Origin: Sabellastarte sp. h YS-2021
Lineage: Eukaryota; Annelida; Polychaeta; Sabellida; Sabellidae
Length of the DNA stretch: 64,000 bases
Direction of reading: 5' to 3'
Assembly (NCBI GenBank): GCA_964017235.1
Contig: OZ024928.1
Location: 2,418,001 to 2,482,000, forward strand
The notes under the pieces were generated by a model. It worked only from the letters and a program-made list of their open reading frames with translations. It had not been told where the DNA came from and searched no databases. Shown here piece after piece: positions 13,205-26,000 of this stretch. Position 1 is the stretch's first letter, and each line of letters begins with the position of its first letter. A program made the position numbers and the translations under genes.

Positions 13205-13500
13205 ATGTCCTATTTTAAAATGGTAACTATGTCACAATTGTTCACAACTTTAACCTTAAAATTTACCAATTAAAATGCCTAGCATAGCATTTCAAATGGT
13301 TACTGTGTCCCAATTAATTGACAATTTATACTAAATATCAATGTTTAAATGGTACCATGTTCTATATTAAAAATGCTTCCTATGGCATTAACTGCTCACA
13401 AACTCAATGGAATAGTCTATTATTTTAAAATGGCTACTATGTCATAATTGCTCAGTGAGTTTCTACTAATGGCTGTTGTTCAGTTAATTCACAAATTAAG
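13205..13500. repeat. imperfect repeated motif in the predicted 3' UTR of the SPFH gene
   Basis: Variants of TTTTAAAATGGTAACTATGT followed by CACAATTG recur at about 13213, 13292, 13343, 13421 and 13464. They are strongly degenerate. Otherwise 12360-13807 holds no recognised feature. Confidence 0.4.
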
Positions 13501-13807
13501 GAGCCCAAGACTTAATTTGAATCCATAATTTGTCAGAATTTACAACAAAAGCTGTGCTATTAAAATTTATAAGGAAATGGTTTTTGCAGAAATAACTTTT
13601 GTTTCTTTTGTAAAGTGTTTCTGTTGTCTACAAATACTTTTAAAATGTAACTAGTGCCTTAATTTAGCACACATAAAATTTTTGTTATTTACTCCACATT
13701 AATATATTTTGGATTCAATAGGTAGAAAGTTTCATTCATAATAAGTACTGTCCTTTTTTTGCAAAATTATGGCCTTTGCCAAATTAGGGCACACAATCCT
13801 TGCTAGT

Positions 13808-14000
13808 TTAAGGAGCATAAGATGCCTGGGCAGGAGCTTTCATTCCCACAGTGACAGGCACGTTTTCAATGGCTCGGATACCCATGTAGGCCAGAAGACC
13901 TTCGGAATTGAAGCCTAGACCGTCATTAGAGGTCAGGCGTTTGTAAGTGGCTGCCTCTTCACGATACTGGTTCAGAATTCCCTCTGCTTCTTTTTGTGAT
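13808..14000 (-). CDS. SPFH gene exon 7: C terminus and stop
   Basis: This terminal coding exon is 193 nt, with acceptor TTTTTTCAG and stop TAA. It completes Gln238 and encodes residues 239-301: the end of the coiled coil (SQKEAEGILNQYREEAATYK) and a tail LLAYMGIRAIENVPVTVGMK ending SYAP. The LLAYxGxRAI pattern matches the 'tip' segment often found after the SPFH coiled coil. Confidence 0.86.
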
Positions 14001-17000
14001 CTGAAAAAAAATGAATAAACAAAATTTGTGAACATTATTTCTATTCATTTTGTTTAAAATATTTCCATCACCACAAAAAATCCAAGACTTTATGGAGATC
14101 AAGATAATAAAATATTAATACATTCTATGTATTTAATTTTGCTAATACTGTCCTGCTGAATTTGGTGCATGTCTTAATTTGGCACCAACTGGAAATACAC
14201 AAGAAATTCAGTGTCTAACCAATTTTGATAGCTGTCAGAAAGACTTTGATTTGGGATGGCTAATTCAAATCGAAATAAAAGTTTCATGTCACTAATACTT
14301 CAACTAAAAACCGATTTAAAACCATGTCAAAAGTTTGATTACCTCAAAGAGACTTGAAACCAACGTCATCTTTGTTCTAACTGAGAAGCTGTTTACGAAT
14401 ACAAGGCTCAGACTTGGTCATAATTAGGACTAGCTATGTTAGTGTTTTGGAGCTGTAGCTTGGAGTGAAATGACATGATCAACTTTCAACTTTGTATAAT
14501 TTAAGATGACAACTTACTGGATTGCCAGAATGTTGGCATCAGACTGGGCTTTATTGAGGATAATTTCAGCCTGAGTCTCAGCTTCTCTCATCTTGGTTTC
14601 AGCCTCCGTCAAAGCCTGGGGCCTCTCATTCCCCGCCACCTGCAGAGAGAGCAACATCACATTGTGCAGAGTCAAAAATGTTCAAAACTACAAATGGTGT
14701 TAAAGCATTTCATTCATAAAAACCAGACTGAATGCATAAAATGAGAAAAGTTTTACTTTAATGGTAAACAAGAGCACTCAGGGAGTGCATACTTCTGCCA
14801 AAGCCAAACAAATACTTTAAAAAAATCCTCGATTCGGATTTCGTTGCAGATCATATCCAAAATTAAATGAGTTCTATGTTATGCCAAGACTCACCAGCTG
14901 TGGAAATGTGATGTAAATCCATGAAGTACTTTGTTTTTGTATATCTTGGTAACATAAAAACCAAAGAAATAGAATACAACAATCACATATCCCTCTTTTG
15001 CCAGAGGCAATTAAATATGCTTCAATGACAAAGTAATGGATTAAGGTTGCCTGGGTCAATTGTGTTGTGCCACATTTCCATCATTAATTTGCCAATAAAT
15101 GCCACTATTGCATATTTACGAGCTATTGTAGGACCTAGCCAAGTTTAACGTTGGGCCCTGCTATGATCAATCCTGTCACAAAAGATGGGATACATTGTGA
15201 ATTACCAATTAAATTTTATTACATTATGATTAGAAATGGTTAGTCATACAATCAAAAAGGTACATCTTACGACTCGCTCCTAACCACAGTAATTCAAGCA
15301 GGTAACTGATAACTCCAGGTTATGACCATTGTTGGAAATCATGGAAGATTAATCGGGAGACCTTTCTTCTGATTCAAGACCCAATCCAATCCAGGTCAAA
15401 GTCAAAGCTGGGGTTTTATATCCCATTTAACAGCCAGGGTCATATAGGGACAGGTCCTCAGCAATGGCACTTGTGGGACTCGAACCCACAAATGTGACAG
15501 CCTATGATTAGATGCCAAACATGCTAACCACTAGGCCACTGAGGACTTCCCAATCCAGTTCAAGACCCAATGCAACAATAAAGTTGGAACTGATGTATGA
15601 CACATGTTTATTCCTAGCCGACAAACAATACGAACAAATTAAAAATAATTTTCGCTCTGAAAAATTGTCGGTAGGCTATCGTAAGCATATATCACACAAT
15701 CCTCTACATGTCCAGAGCTTTGTTATTTCTTATATTCTTACCGCAGTGGCTTCTATTTAAAAAGCAATATATTTCTTGAAATATGTACAAAATTTAAAAG
15801 AAAAAAAATAGGTTGACTTAGTTTTGTAAACACTTAAATCTTCCAGATTTAGCAATCAAAATGTGACATAAATTGAGCAGACCATTTCTGTCAACATATA
15901 AATTGGTCTAAAAATTCAGAAAAAATATATCTTTTTACAATGCACATGTCCAAATATATATTCAGTTGAGTAAATTTAGTACAGAAAAAATTTTTACAAG
16001 TCAAAGATGACTACTAAAATTCAGCCAATAAAGAAAGACAATATTCATTAGGTTATAACACTGCCCAAGTTCAGTGAAGAATACAAATTTTTACATTACA
16101 AAGGTGGACTTTGTAAAAGTAAGTTCAAAACTGGACAAATTCAGGACAGAATATATATTTTTGTCATGCAAATTTGACTTTTATTTTATAATCACAAATG
16201 GAGCTGCCCTAATTAAGCAAGGAACATAATTTTGCACCAAACTTACCACAATGTCTTCTCTGGCTCGTTCTTTCTGCCTGATAGCATTTTCATACTTGGA
16301 TGGCCGCACAATATTGTTTACCTGCAATATTGATACAATAATAAACATAACATATTGAAACCTGCATAATTCAGGAGTCCCAGATGAGCAAATGCCAAGC
16401 AAAGACTTGGTTTAATCGATCAGGGTCTTTGTTAAAATCAAGCCAAATTTAGAGTGATGAATTTAACTTTATAATTCACAACAGTTATATTACATTTATT
16501 ATCCACAAGAAAGCAAAATAAGTCTGTTTACCTAAAGATTACAAAAAGAACCTGAGAAGTGAATCCATAGCAAAGGGTACCAATGAATATAATAATTTCT
16601 GCCTGAATTTTGATACAACAAAAAGGAGCATAAGCTTTGTAAAACTACCTTTCTATATAACTATTTTATAGGATGTATAGTATCCTAAATATTTCCTGTA
16701 AAATGTCACTTGTTTACGCCAAATCTGAAAAACATATCTCTAGTAAGGGTAACTGCTGAATAATAATTATTATTTCCCGAGTTTTTATATCTCAATTTAA
16801 CTGAATACATTTCGTGGTGGATGATAAATCTTAGGCTGATTAACTACTAAAGCCCCATTCACACTACAGGTGGAAAACCCTGCAGTTGTAGATGTTGGTC
16901 AAAACGCCCCAGTCCTTCAACTACCATCTGACATCTGTATGCAATCTCGTGACACAGTGGCCAAATGTCCAACTCCTTGCACATGCTACGGAAGTTTAAA

Positions 17001-20000
17001 AATGTTTAAAATTTCTGCCTCTGGCCATCACCCCAGCAGTCACAGCCAATCGCCATCCCATATCAGTAAGACCCTCGAGCCTTTATACATACAACTCCAT
17101 ACCCGTCCTTCCATTTCAGTGACATTCTGCAGATAAATTTTTATGGTAACTGAGGTTATATAAGGTTGTGATTTTGTCTCATTTCGGTAGCATATGTTCA
17201 TCCGACGGTTACCATGGTGAGTTGAGGTTAATGGAGGTTGTTTCTCGTTGAACATTGGTTTGTTTTGTACTGTCATCCTATTGTTATAGACGGTTACAAC
17301 TGTGTCCCTTTCATGGCCGTGTGAGTCAAGCCTTATGCTATGAAAACTACAAATCGTGGGAGATATGAAGTATCCTTGGAGATTGTTCCGCTTCTGAGTA
17401 ACACTTCTAACCGTGGGGTATACTGCCTGTAATGTGATTGGGGTATTAGGAAGTATATTAATTTTTTTATCCTTTTATATTTTCATGGAAAATTTCTTTC
17501 CAAAAATAATTAGGTTAAATAATAATCCCTGTAATGCCAACCATTCCAATACCTACCTGCATGTCTGTGACGTCAGTATCAATCAGATTGTATTTGTCAA
17601 CCAGCCTCTTTCTGAGATCTTCCTGGAATAAGCCTCGCTCAGCCTGGAACTGAGAGGTATTAAAATGACTGCACGAGTCATGGATTGCCGACTCCCCTGT
17701 AACCAAACAAGTAAACACATTTAATAAAAAAATTTTGGGGTTTAATTATAATATTTTATTTTACATATAGAGTGCTATAGTACTCCAGCTGTGTTACCAT
17801 TTACTATTTTACTCATACTGTTTTACCCAGTAAATTTGGCAGACAAATAAAGAAGATAGAATAATCATCAACATTTCTGTGTTCGCTGAATTTCAGGCCA
17901 CATATTTTGAATATACAACTAATGACGGCCAAAGAGACATAGGAAATCAATTTTTTTTTTGAAATTTCAAGTATTTCTGAAAGCAGATTCCACATTTTGT
18001 GCTAATTTGGGCTTAACAATATTAACCAAAGACTTAAATATGGCTGCCATAAGTTTTTCTCCTCTTTGAAAATTTGAAATGGATTAAAATAAATTTTAAA
18101 CACCACCACCCCCAAAAGTATTCATCAGAAGTTGTAATGTGGCTACGGTATCTTTCCATTGTAGCGTTTCAATTTCAACAGCATCTTTCTAAAGATAAAA
18201 TGCGTCAAACAAAGGATACATCTGTCACCAATAGTGCTTTTTCAATAGACATAAAGGGTCACATGACACAGAAAACCACTGTAGTTGTTCGACAAATCTA
18301 GCTGAGTCTTAGTTGAGTCACCCTTTGTACAAGCAAGTATGAACAAGGGTTTTGATTCCAAGGTTTGCCCAGCTACCAATTAAACTGTATACAGGTAAAA
18401 CTTAAAAATCAAAGCTAGATTTTTACATTCCATTTCAAGCTGAGTTGACAAATGGACAGGTCATAACTTAACTGCAGGCATCAACATGTTTGTATGAAGG
18501 TATGCCCTCTTACAGCACCCTTTACCCAGGTGCACCCTTTTCCCCTTCATAACTTAAGTATTGTTGTATTTATAGTCAGTGAAATATTTTCTTTACAAAG
18601 GACTTCGGAGTGTTACTTCACGCCAACTGCACAAGTACAGCCCAAGTTCATTGCCTGATATTGCCCTGGCTGAAAGAGAAATCTTTGGTATGACCATTTG
18701 TCAATGTTCCTGAGGTTCTTTAGCCTGCCACTGGTGACAGGACCCAATGGCAGAAGACTTCTATTTTAAAGTGACTTGTACCTGGGATTGGTCCCAAGTC
18801 CTCTGTGTTACAAAGCAAAGTACAGTTTAACTCTAGCTCTTAGGTTGATGTCAAGATTGAAATGAGAGAAATACTTGATCTACTAAACCAGATGTTTCTA
18901 CATAAAAGTTTCAGTTTCACTGGAAATATAATTGATACTTTCCTATCCCTAGTAATGAAGATATTCACAGTGGATACAATATTATTAAAAATATACCAAA
19001 ATTTTACACAAATAAATCTATTTCTTTCCAAAGCATTACACTTCATCTGTAACATACTATTAACATACTATATAATTACTCTGTTGTATTTTTGATTTGT
19101 TATGAAAGTAACAGTGTAAATATATATCTGCATGTATGTCAGTATCGAATACATTTACTGTTTAAATAAACATTTAATAAACATGCAAAATAATAAACAC
19201 TAAATGGGTGAAATAAAATTTTCAGAAAGCTTACACACTTAAAAATTGCACCTCAACAGAAAACTACATACAACACTTACATACACTAAAAACTTCTATT
19301 TTCTGAAACAGTTGGGGGAATCATATGTTGTCTGAATAGTAGAAGATTTATAAAATAGGAGAAATACTTACATAAACATATGCATATTGGGTTATCTATA
19401 CTGTGTATGGCATACCTTACTGGGCCCGTATTCACAAAGATTCTTATTCTTGGAATTAGTCTTATTCTTAGAATTTTTCTTAGAATTGTTGTTTTTCTTA
19501 GAAAAATTCTAAGAATAAGAATTTTCCTATTCACAAAGATTCTTATTCTTAGAATTACGCTTATTCTTAGAATTTTTCTAAGAATGGCCTTTATTCTTAG
19601 AATTTTTCTAAGAATAAGAAATTGCTATATGCACAAAACTGTTATTCTTGACACCAAAAGTGCATCCAAATACAGAAAGTCACTTCTGGGCCTGTATTCA
19701 CAATGATTCTTAGAATTTTTCTTTCAACTACACTTAGTCTAGCCTGTGCACACATTTCCTTTTACTTCTATTCTTAGAATTATTCTTAGCTAAGAATTTT
19801 TTTTGTGAATAGGACTTTATTCTAAGAATAAGAAAATTCTTTGCAAAGAATTTTTCTTAGACTTAAGTGTAATTCTAAGAAAAATTCTAAGAATCTTTGT
19901 GAATACGGGCCCTGATTAAAAAAAACTGGAAAAGTTTGAAAGTTAATAATAAGACCATTTTTTTTCCATTTGATTTTGGGAAGAGCTGGGCCATGACCTG

Positions 20001-23000
20001 TAAATATTGTCCAAACTCTGGGCCAAATAAAATTGTCACCAAATCTTGACAATGGCACGAGGAACAGACAATATATTTTGGTGGTCATCCAGATCACAGT
20101 CAGAATCCAAGAATTTTTTTTAAAGTATTTTTTATCATCAATACACTCATAATCAATATCTGAGGTGTTGGACCTTTGTGGAGGTATGCACTCTTTGAGT
20201 GCTCTTGTTATTACGTTATTATTACAGAAGGATTCAGGTTACACTATACATAGGACTGAAATATTATGAATTCACCAAAGCAAGGCTGTTCTTATGAATT
20301 AATAGAGAACGATTCAGGGATAGACTGGTTTCAATGAAGGAGATATCAGGTAAAAACTCCAAAACAGCTATTTTTTACCCCAGTTTGACCCATAAGGGGG
20401 GGGGGGGGTCGGGTGGTAAAACTGACCGGCTACTTAGACTCTCCACATATGCTTTCCCAATACTTCTTAATACATTCTCAATCTATAAAAGCATCATTAA
20501 AGGAGATATAAGACAAAAACTCGAAATCAGCTATTTTATGACCCCAGTTTGACCCATGGGGGGGAGGGATCAGGGGATAAAAGTGACCAGCTATTTAGAC
20601 TCTCCACATATGCTTTCCCAATACCTCTTAATACATTCTGAAGCTATAAAAGCAACAATAAAGAAGATATAAGGCAAAAACTCGAAATCAGCTATTTTAT
20701 GACCCCAGTTTGACCCATAAGGGGGGGTCGGGGGGTAAAACTGACCGGCTATTTAGACTCTCCACATATGCTTTCCCAATACCTCTTAATACATTCTGAA
20801 GCTATAAAAGCAACAATAAAGGAGATATAAGGCAAAAACTCAAAATCAGCTATTTTATGACCCCAGTTTGACCCATAAGGGGGGGCCGTGGGGTAAAACT
20901 GACCAGCTATTTAGACTCTCCACATATGGTTTCCTATTACCTCCCAATACATTTTATGGCTCTAAATGCTGAGACAAAGTTTAAGACCATATATGAAAAT
21001 CAGCCCCAGCTATCTTGTCATAGCTTTAAATAAATAAACTCACCAATGTCATTAAGCATGGATTGGTAGCCATCATAATCTCTGAACTGCAGGATAATCC
21101 TCTTCAGGCTATTTGGTCTGACTCGATACTGGTAGCTTATGGACAATGTCACCTCAACACCATCTTTATTTAAACACTGAAGGGGAACACAACATATGTG
21201 TGATAATTAATGGGAGTGGATATGAATTTAAACAGCAGACAAAATCCAACACATATATAGATGAGCGTCCCTTGCTTCTCTCTTCAGATACGTAGTCTGT
21301 ACCAAGTTGATTTGGCAATAAATGTAGCCCAAAGTGCAGTAAACCTTTCTGATTTGGATAGGTTTTAAAGGAAAGTGAATAAAGCACCCTTTCCCTGATA
21401 CTGTGCTCCAAGTAGACTACACTGACAAGTATGTCAAAATTTCAGACAAACAAAAGGGAACTTAATACAAATGCAACACAAAACATATACATGAACGCAG
21501 GCAGTACAAAACCACAGTCGCAAGTACAAATAAATTTATGGTTTCCACTTTATATGCACACACAGTAGTGTCTCCATTATCCAAAATTCCTTCATCCAAA
21601 TGTTCCATTATATGAACTCATTTCCTTTAAGTTTTCAAACTGAATATACCTCTTCTAGGATGGTGCTATACTTTGAAATAGTCATCTTTCGGTATGGTCA
21701 GACAACAATAGGGCTCTACCATAATGTACACATATATGGGCTATATATACTGTAAATTCATCCGCCCCATCAGTATCTTGACTATGATTTTGAGTGAGAA
21801 AAGATCAGAAATTAATGCAAATAGAAATTTCCCTGCCCTGTATGTATCAAAATTTGTCCTGCACTGCACGCTTATATGTGCAAGGAACTTTAGAAAATGC
21901 TGCCCGACACTAAAAATCAATCTCACAATAACACAAGCATCCCTGTCTGGTTCTTGAATTTTCTGAAACTAAAAAAAAATGTCTAAAATTATAAACATAA
22001 AAGGCTCATTTCACTACAACAGAAACATTAAAGCATGCTAACAGGAGCTCCAAGCGATGACTCTCCAACTCAAGTTTTGACTCGCAAAACTAAGCAATCT
22101 GACCAGAGTATAAAATATCTCACAACTTATCATGGCAGAGCTTGATGTGATAATTTGGAGAAATCTTGAAAATAAACTGTTAATTTGATTAGATTATCTT
22201 GCGTAAACTCACTTGGATTTATTTAGATGAAAATATAACTTGACACATTTGCAAGTTATGAATGTACTTAACTCAGTAAAAAAACAAAAGCATAAAAAAT
22301 ATTTGTAGGGCTTTGTAGCGGTGAAAATATAATTTCTGCATGACATAAGCACCCTAAATTGGAAAACAACCAATCAACATACAGCTTACAAAGATCTATG
22401 TTTGTATTGGTGTTCCTGATTGGCCAGTGTTTATATTAATAGTCTACTTTACGTTTGTGCCAATTTAGGGCTTTTGTCAAGTTTACATGGAGCAATTGCA
22501 TTATTCAAATCTAAATTCATCTCTATTTACATTTTGCCTGCAAAACCTCGAGTCTGAAAAACCAATTAGAATCATCGCTTGGGCTCTTCGATAATAAAAC
22601 ATAATTCCACAGATGCCATCACAATACAAACATTACATCGTGATATCACCAAATTTTTATGGTTATTTTATGTATTATAACGTCCCCCAAAGGCCAGAGC
22701 GTGTAACTCAGAAGAGTAAGAGAGAGAGCTTAAAATTCTCTAACTTTGTTATCTTCAGTCCACGAGCAAAGGTCACAAGTTCAAACATCTGGCCCCAAGT
22801 TCTGCTTAACATTAGAATTTAGATATTTTAATAGCCGGAGAGTCAAAAATAAAAGAGCATTAGAGTGTTCTCAGGGATCATATTCTACAACAGTATCATT
22901 TTTAACATAGATTTTAAGTATTTCTCACGCCCCATTCACACTACAGGCAGTACGTCCCGTAGCAAGAAGTTTTTCTGGGCGGCGGAACCACCCCCAGGTT

Positions 23001-26000
23001 GCTCCACTTTGTTCAGGGCAGGTGACCACTGATTGGACAGACAGCATTACAAACGTTGGTGGCCGAGAAGCAACCTCCATTAACCTCAACTCACCTTCCG
23101 TAGCCGTTGGACGAACATGTGGCGAAGCAACCAATACCTTTAGTTCACCTTATGTCACCCTATTACACCGAAAGACGACCAATTCACAACCTTATGTACA
23201 CTGTGGACCACACCTTTGGTTACTGTAGTAAGAAATCAATATATGCATGAGCGAAATTGTCTGCGTTTCCTCATGGTACGAAAATCAGAGAGGGAAATTT
23301 TAAACTTCTTCAACTGTGATATTTGCAGGGTAATCGACAGTTTGCCACTGACTCACAAGGTCGCATACGGATGTCAGACGGTGATCCAAGGACATTTCAC
23401 CAAACGCAGGTTACTGCGGCTGATACTGACTGTAGTGTGAATGGAGTTTTAGATTTCAAGTAAGAAATTATGAAACTGAACATTCCTAACTTTTGTTTCG
23501 TGAAAACACAGTCCAAGAAAAACTTGAAAACCTTCCCTTACTTAGATCTAAGGTCACCTCAACTAAGTATTGTTGTAGAATACGGCCCCAGGTCTGGAGC
23601 TCTAACTCTCTTTGGAATAACTTCCCCTGGGCAGGCTACTCAGCTTATCCAGTGGTTAGTAATTTCATCCAATATGCAGGCGTTTCCTATTCATAAATTC
23701 ACAGTAGTAATAAGTTCCTCTGTAGGACATATTTTTACAACAGCCATATCTCTTAACGGTTTAATATACCTTGATGTTAATGTAAATATACCTTGACATA
23801 CCACTCTAAGTTGGATATAACATCACCATTTGAGTATGAAGTCTAAATGGGTTTTAGATTTATGAAATTCTCTTGTTTTTAAAAATTTCCAAATTTCATC
23901 TAATTTAATGGTTCAAACAACCCATTTAAAGAAATTATATGAATTTGGTTAATTAATTCGATATGAAAAAATATATACCAAGTTTTCATGTAAACAGAAT
24001 ACTGCATCTGCACATTGGGAAATGTGCACTAATGATGATATCACAATGTAGAGATTTGCCACTGACATCAAAAGTACATTCATGAATCTGTGGAATCTTA
24101 CCAAGATATCTAAGCATCTTTTTGAAAATGTCATAATCCCTGAACTGCAGAATAATGTTCCTGATTTCAGGTGGTCTGACCCGATACTGGTAACTGATGG
24201 AAAGTCTCACCTCCACACCATCCTTGTTAAGACACTGTTTGGGAGCAGGGGCATTAAGTATATAAACATTTATATGACATTGGTGAAATCTTGCCGTGTG
24301 CTTAGGCTGAAAGTATGAAACCAGATATTCATTATTTGCTTAGACAGAAATGCAACCAAGTTTTCTGGCAATCAGAAAAAGTTATAATTCTAAGTTGAAG
24401 TTTTGCTATAAAGAGAAAAGGATAATGAGAATGTTAAATGTTTCTAGTTATAAAGAATCCGCTTCAGATGGAAATACCTGGTGTGACATGAATCTTCCCC
24501 TCCTCTTGCCAGCAAAATGTACATCCCTTGGGGTTGCAATATAATTGCTAAATATGTAAACATCAATATACCGTTACTGCTTCTTTAAATAGACTATATT
24601 ATTTAACTGGTTTGACATGTCCACATACATAGCTGAGTTACATATATTCAAATATTAACACCAGGCGTGCTGTCGCCACAAAGAAATACAAAGATGTTCC
24701 TGTCTTTAACCCTCGTATTCACAGGTACAAAACTCATTTTGATAGATCCTTTGCTAATGATGGACCCAGGCTATGGAACAGTCTCCCACTGGCTGTACAA
24801 TCTGCCCCCACACTGGCATCTTTTGGGCGAGAGCCTGTCCTCCTTGTAAGCACCTTCTCCTCTGGTTATGCCAATGCTTTCTGATGCCGACTCTTTTCTG
24901 TCAATGGACTTACGATATTCTCTTTACCCTCATAATTTATTGTGCCTTAGAATTTGATTTAGATCGAAATTAAGTGCTAAAAAGTTTGTATATTATAATT
25001 ACAGTAGAACCTCTATTATCCAACCCTCTATTATCCAAATTTTCAGTTATCCAACCTCAAACCCACTCTCCCAACTCCATTTAAACCTGTTATTTTAGCC
25101 TTCCTATTATCCGACCTTTCTATTACCTAATTTTGACTCTCCCAAGAAGGTCGGATAATAGAGGTTCTACTGTATATTTTAATTGCTTTAATGAATCTGG
25201 GTTCATGTTGCTTTAAACACTTTGTACTGGTCAAATTGTGATGGATAGCTGAAGAGATGGAGGAAAACAGGGCATACAAGTCCATTCTCATGATAATTTA
25301 TTGCACTGAGTACCGTTTGCAATAGATTAGATAAGATTAGAATAGTATGAAGCCTCTTTATTACAGCTAGACTGATAGATTATAGTTGAACACAAACCTC
25401 AAGAGAGCTGAAATCCAGAGTTCTGAAGACACTTGGGAACTTGATGAAGTAATACCCTGGGGGTCCCGTGTGAAGTCCCGCATAGCTCGGTGTTGAGTAC
25501 AACTTCTTCTGGAAGTTGTTATACTTGATGGCCACTGAAATTGTAGGAAAATAACTGCATGGTGCTATTCCTGATTGCCGAAAGTAAGCTTGACTTGTTG
25601 CGCTGGTCTCCATATATTGATATTTCAATATTAAACACCACTAGATGTCTAGACTTGCTCACAAGTCTTTTACTTTGGGGTTTTTGTTGAGACAATGAAT
25701 GAGTGCATTTTATAGCAGTCTGGATATTTAATATATATGTTTTGTACAAGTTGAGATTTTGTACAAGTTGCAACTTGTACAAACAGATTGTACAAGTTGC
25801 AACTTGTACAGGTTGACTCATACAAGTTGCAACATGTACAAATTTTAGACAATTTTATTCATACAAAGGTTGTACAATTGCAAGAGAAAGAAATATTAAA
25901 TTATTTCTTTAAATATTAAATATTAACACTCTCACTACAAGTACTTCTAGAGGGAAATGGTCTCAGAGAATCATAGTGCACTAAATGAAGGACCTTACAC

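Noticed and set aside
25739-25860. A CRISPR-like array of spaced repeats
   Set aside because: The repeats are palindromic, spacers are short and shared with the foldback element, and the genome is clearly eukaryotic.
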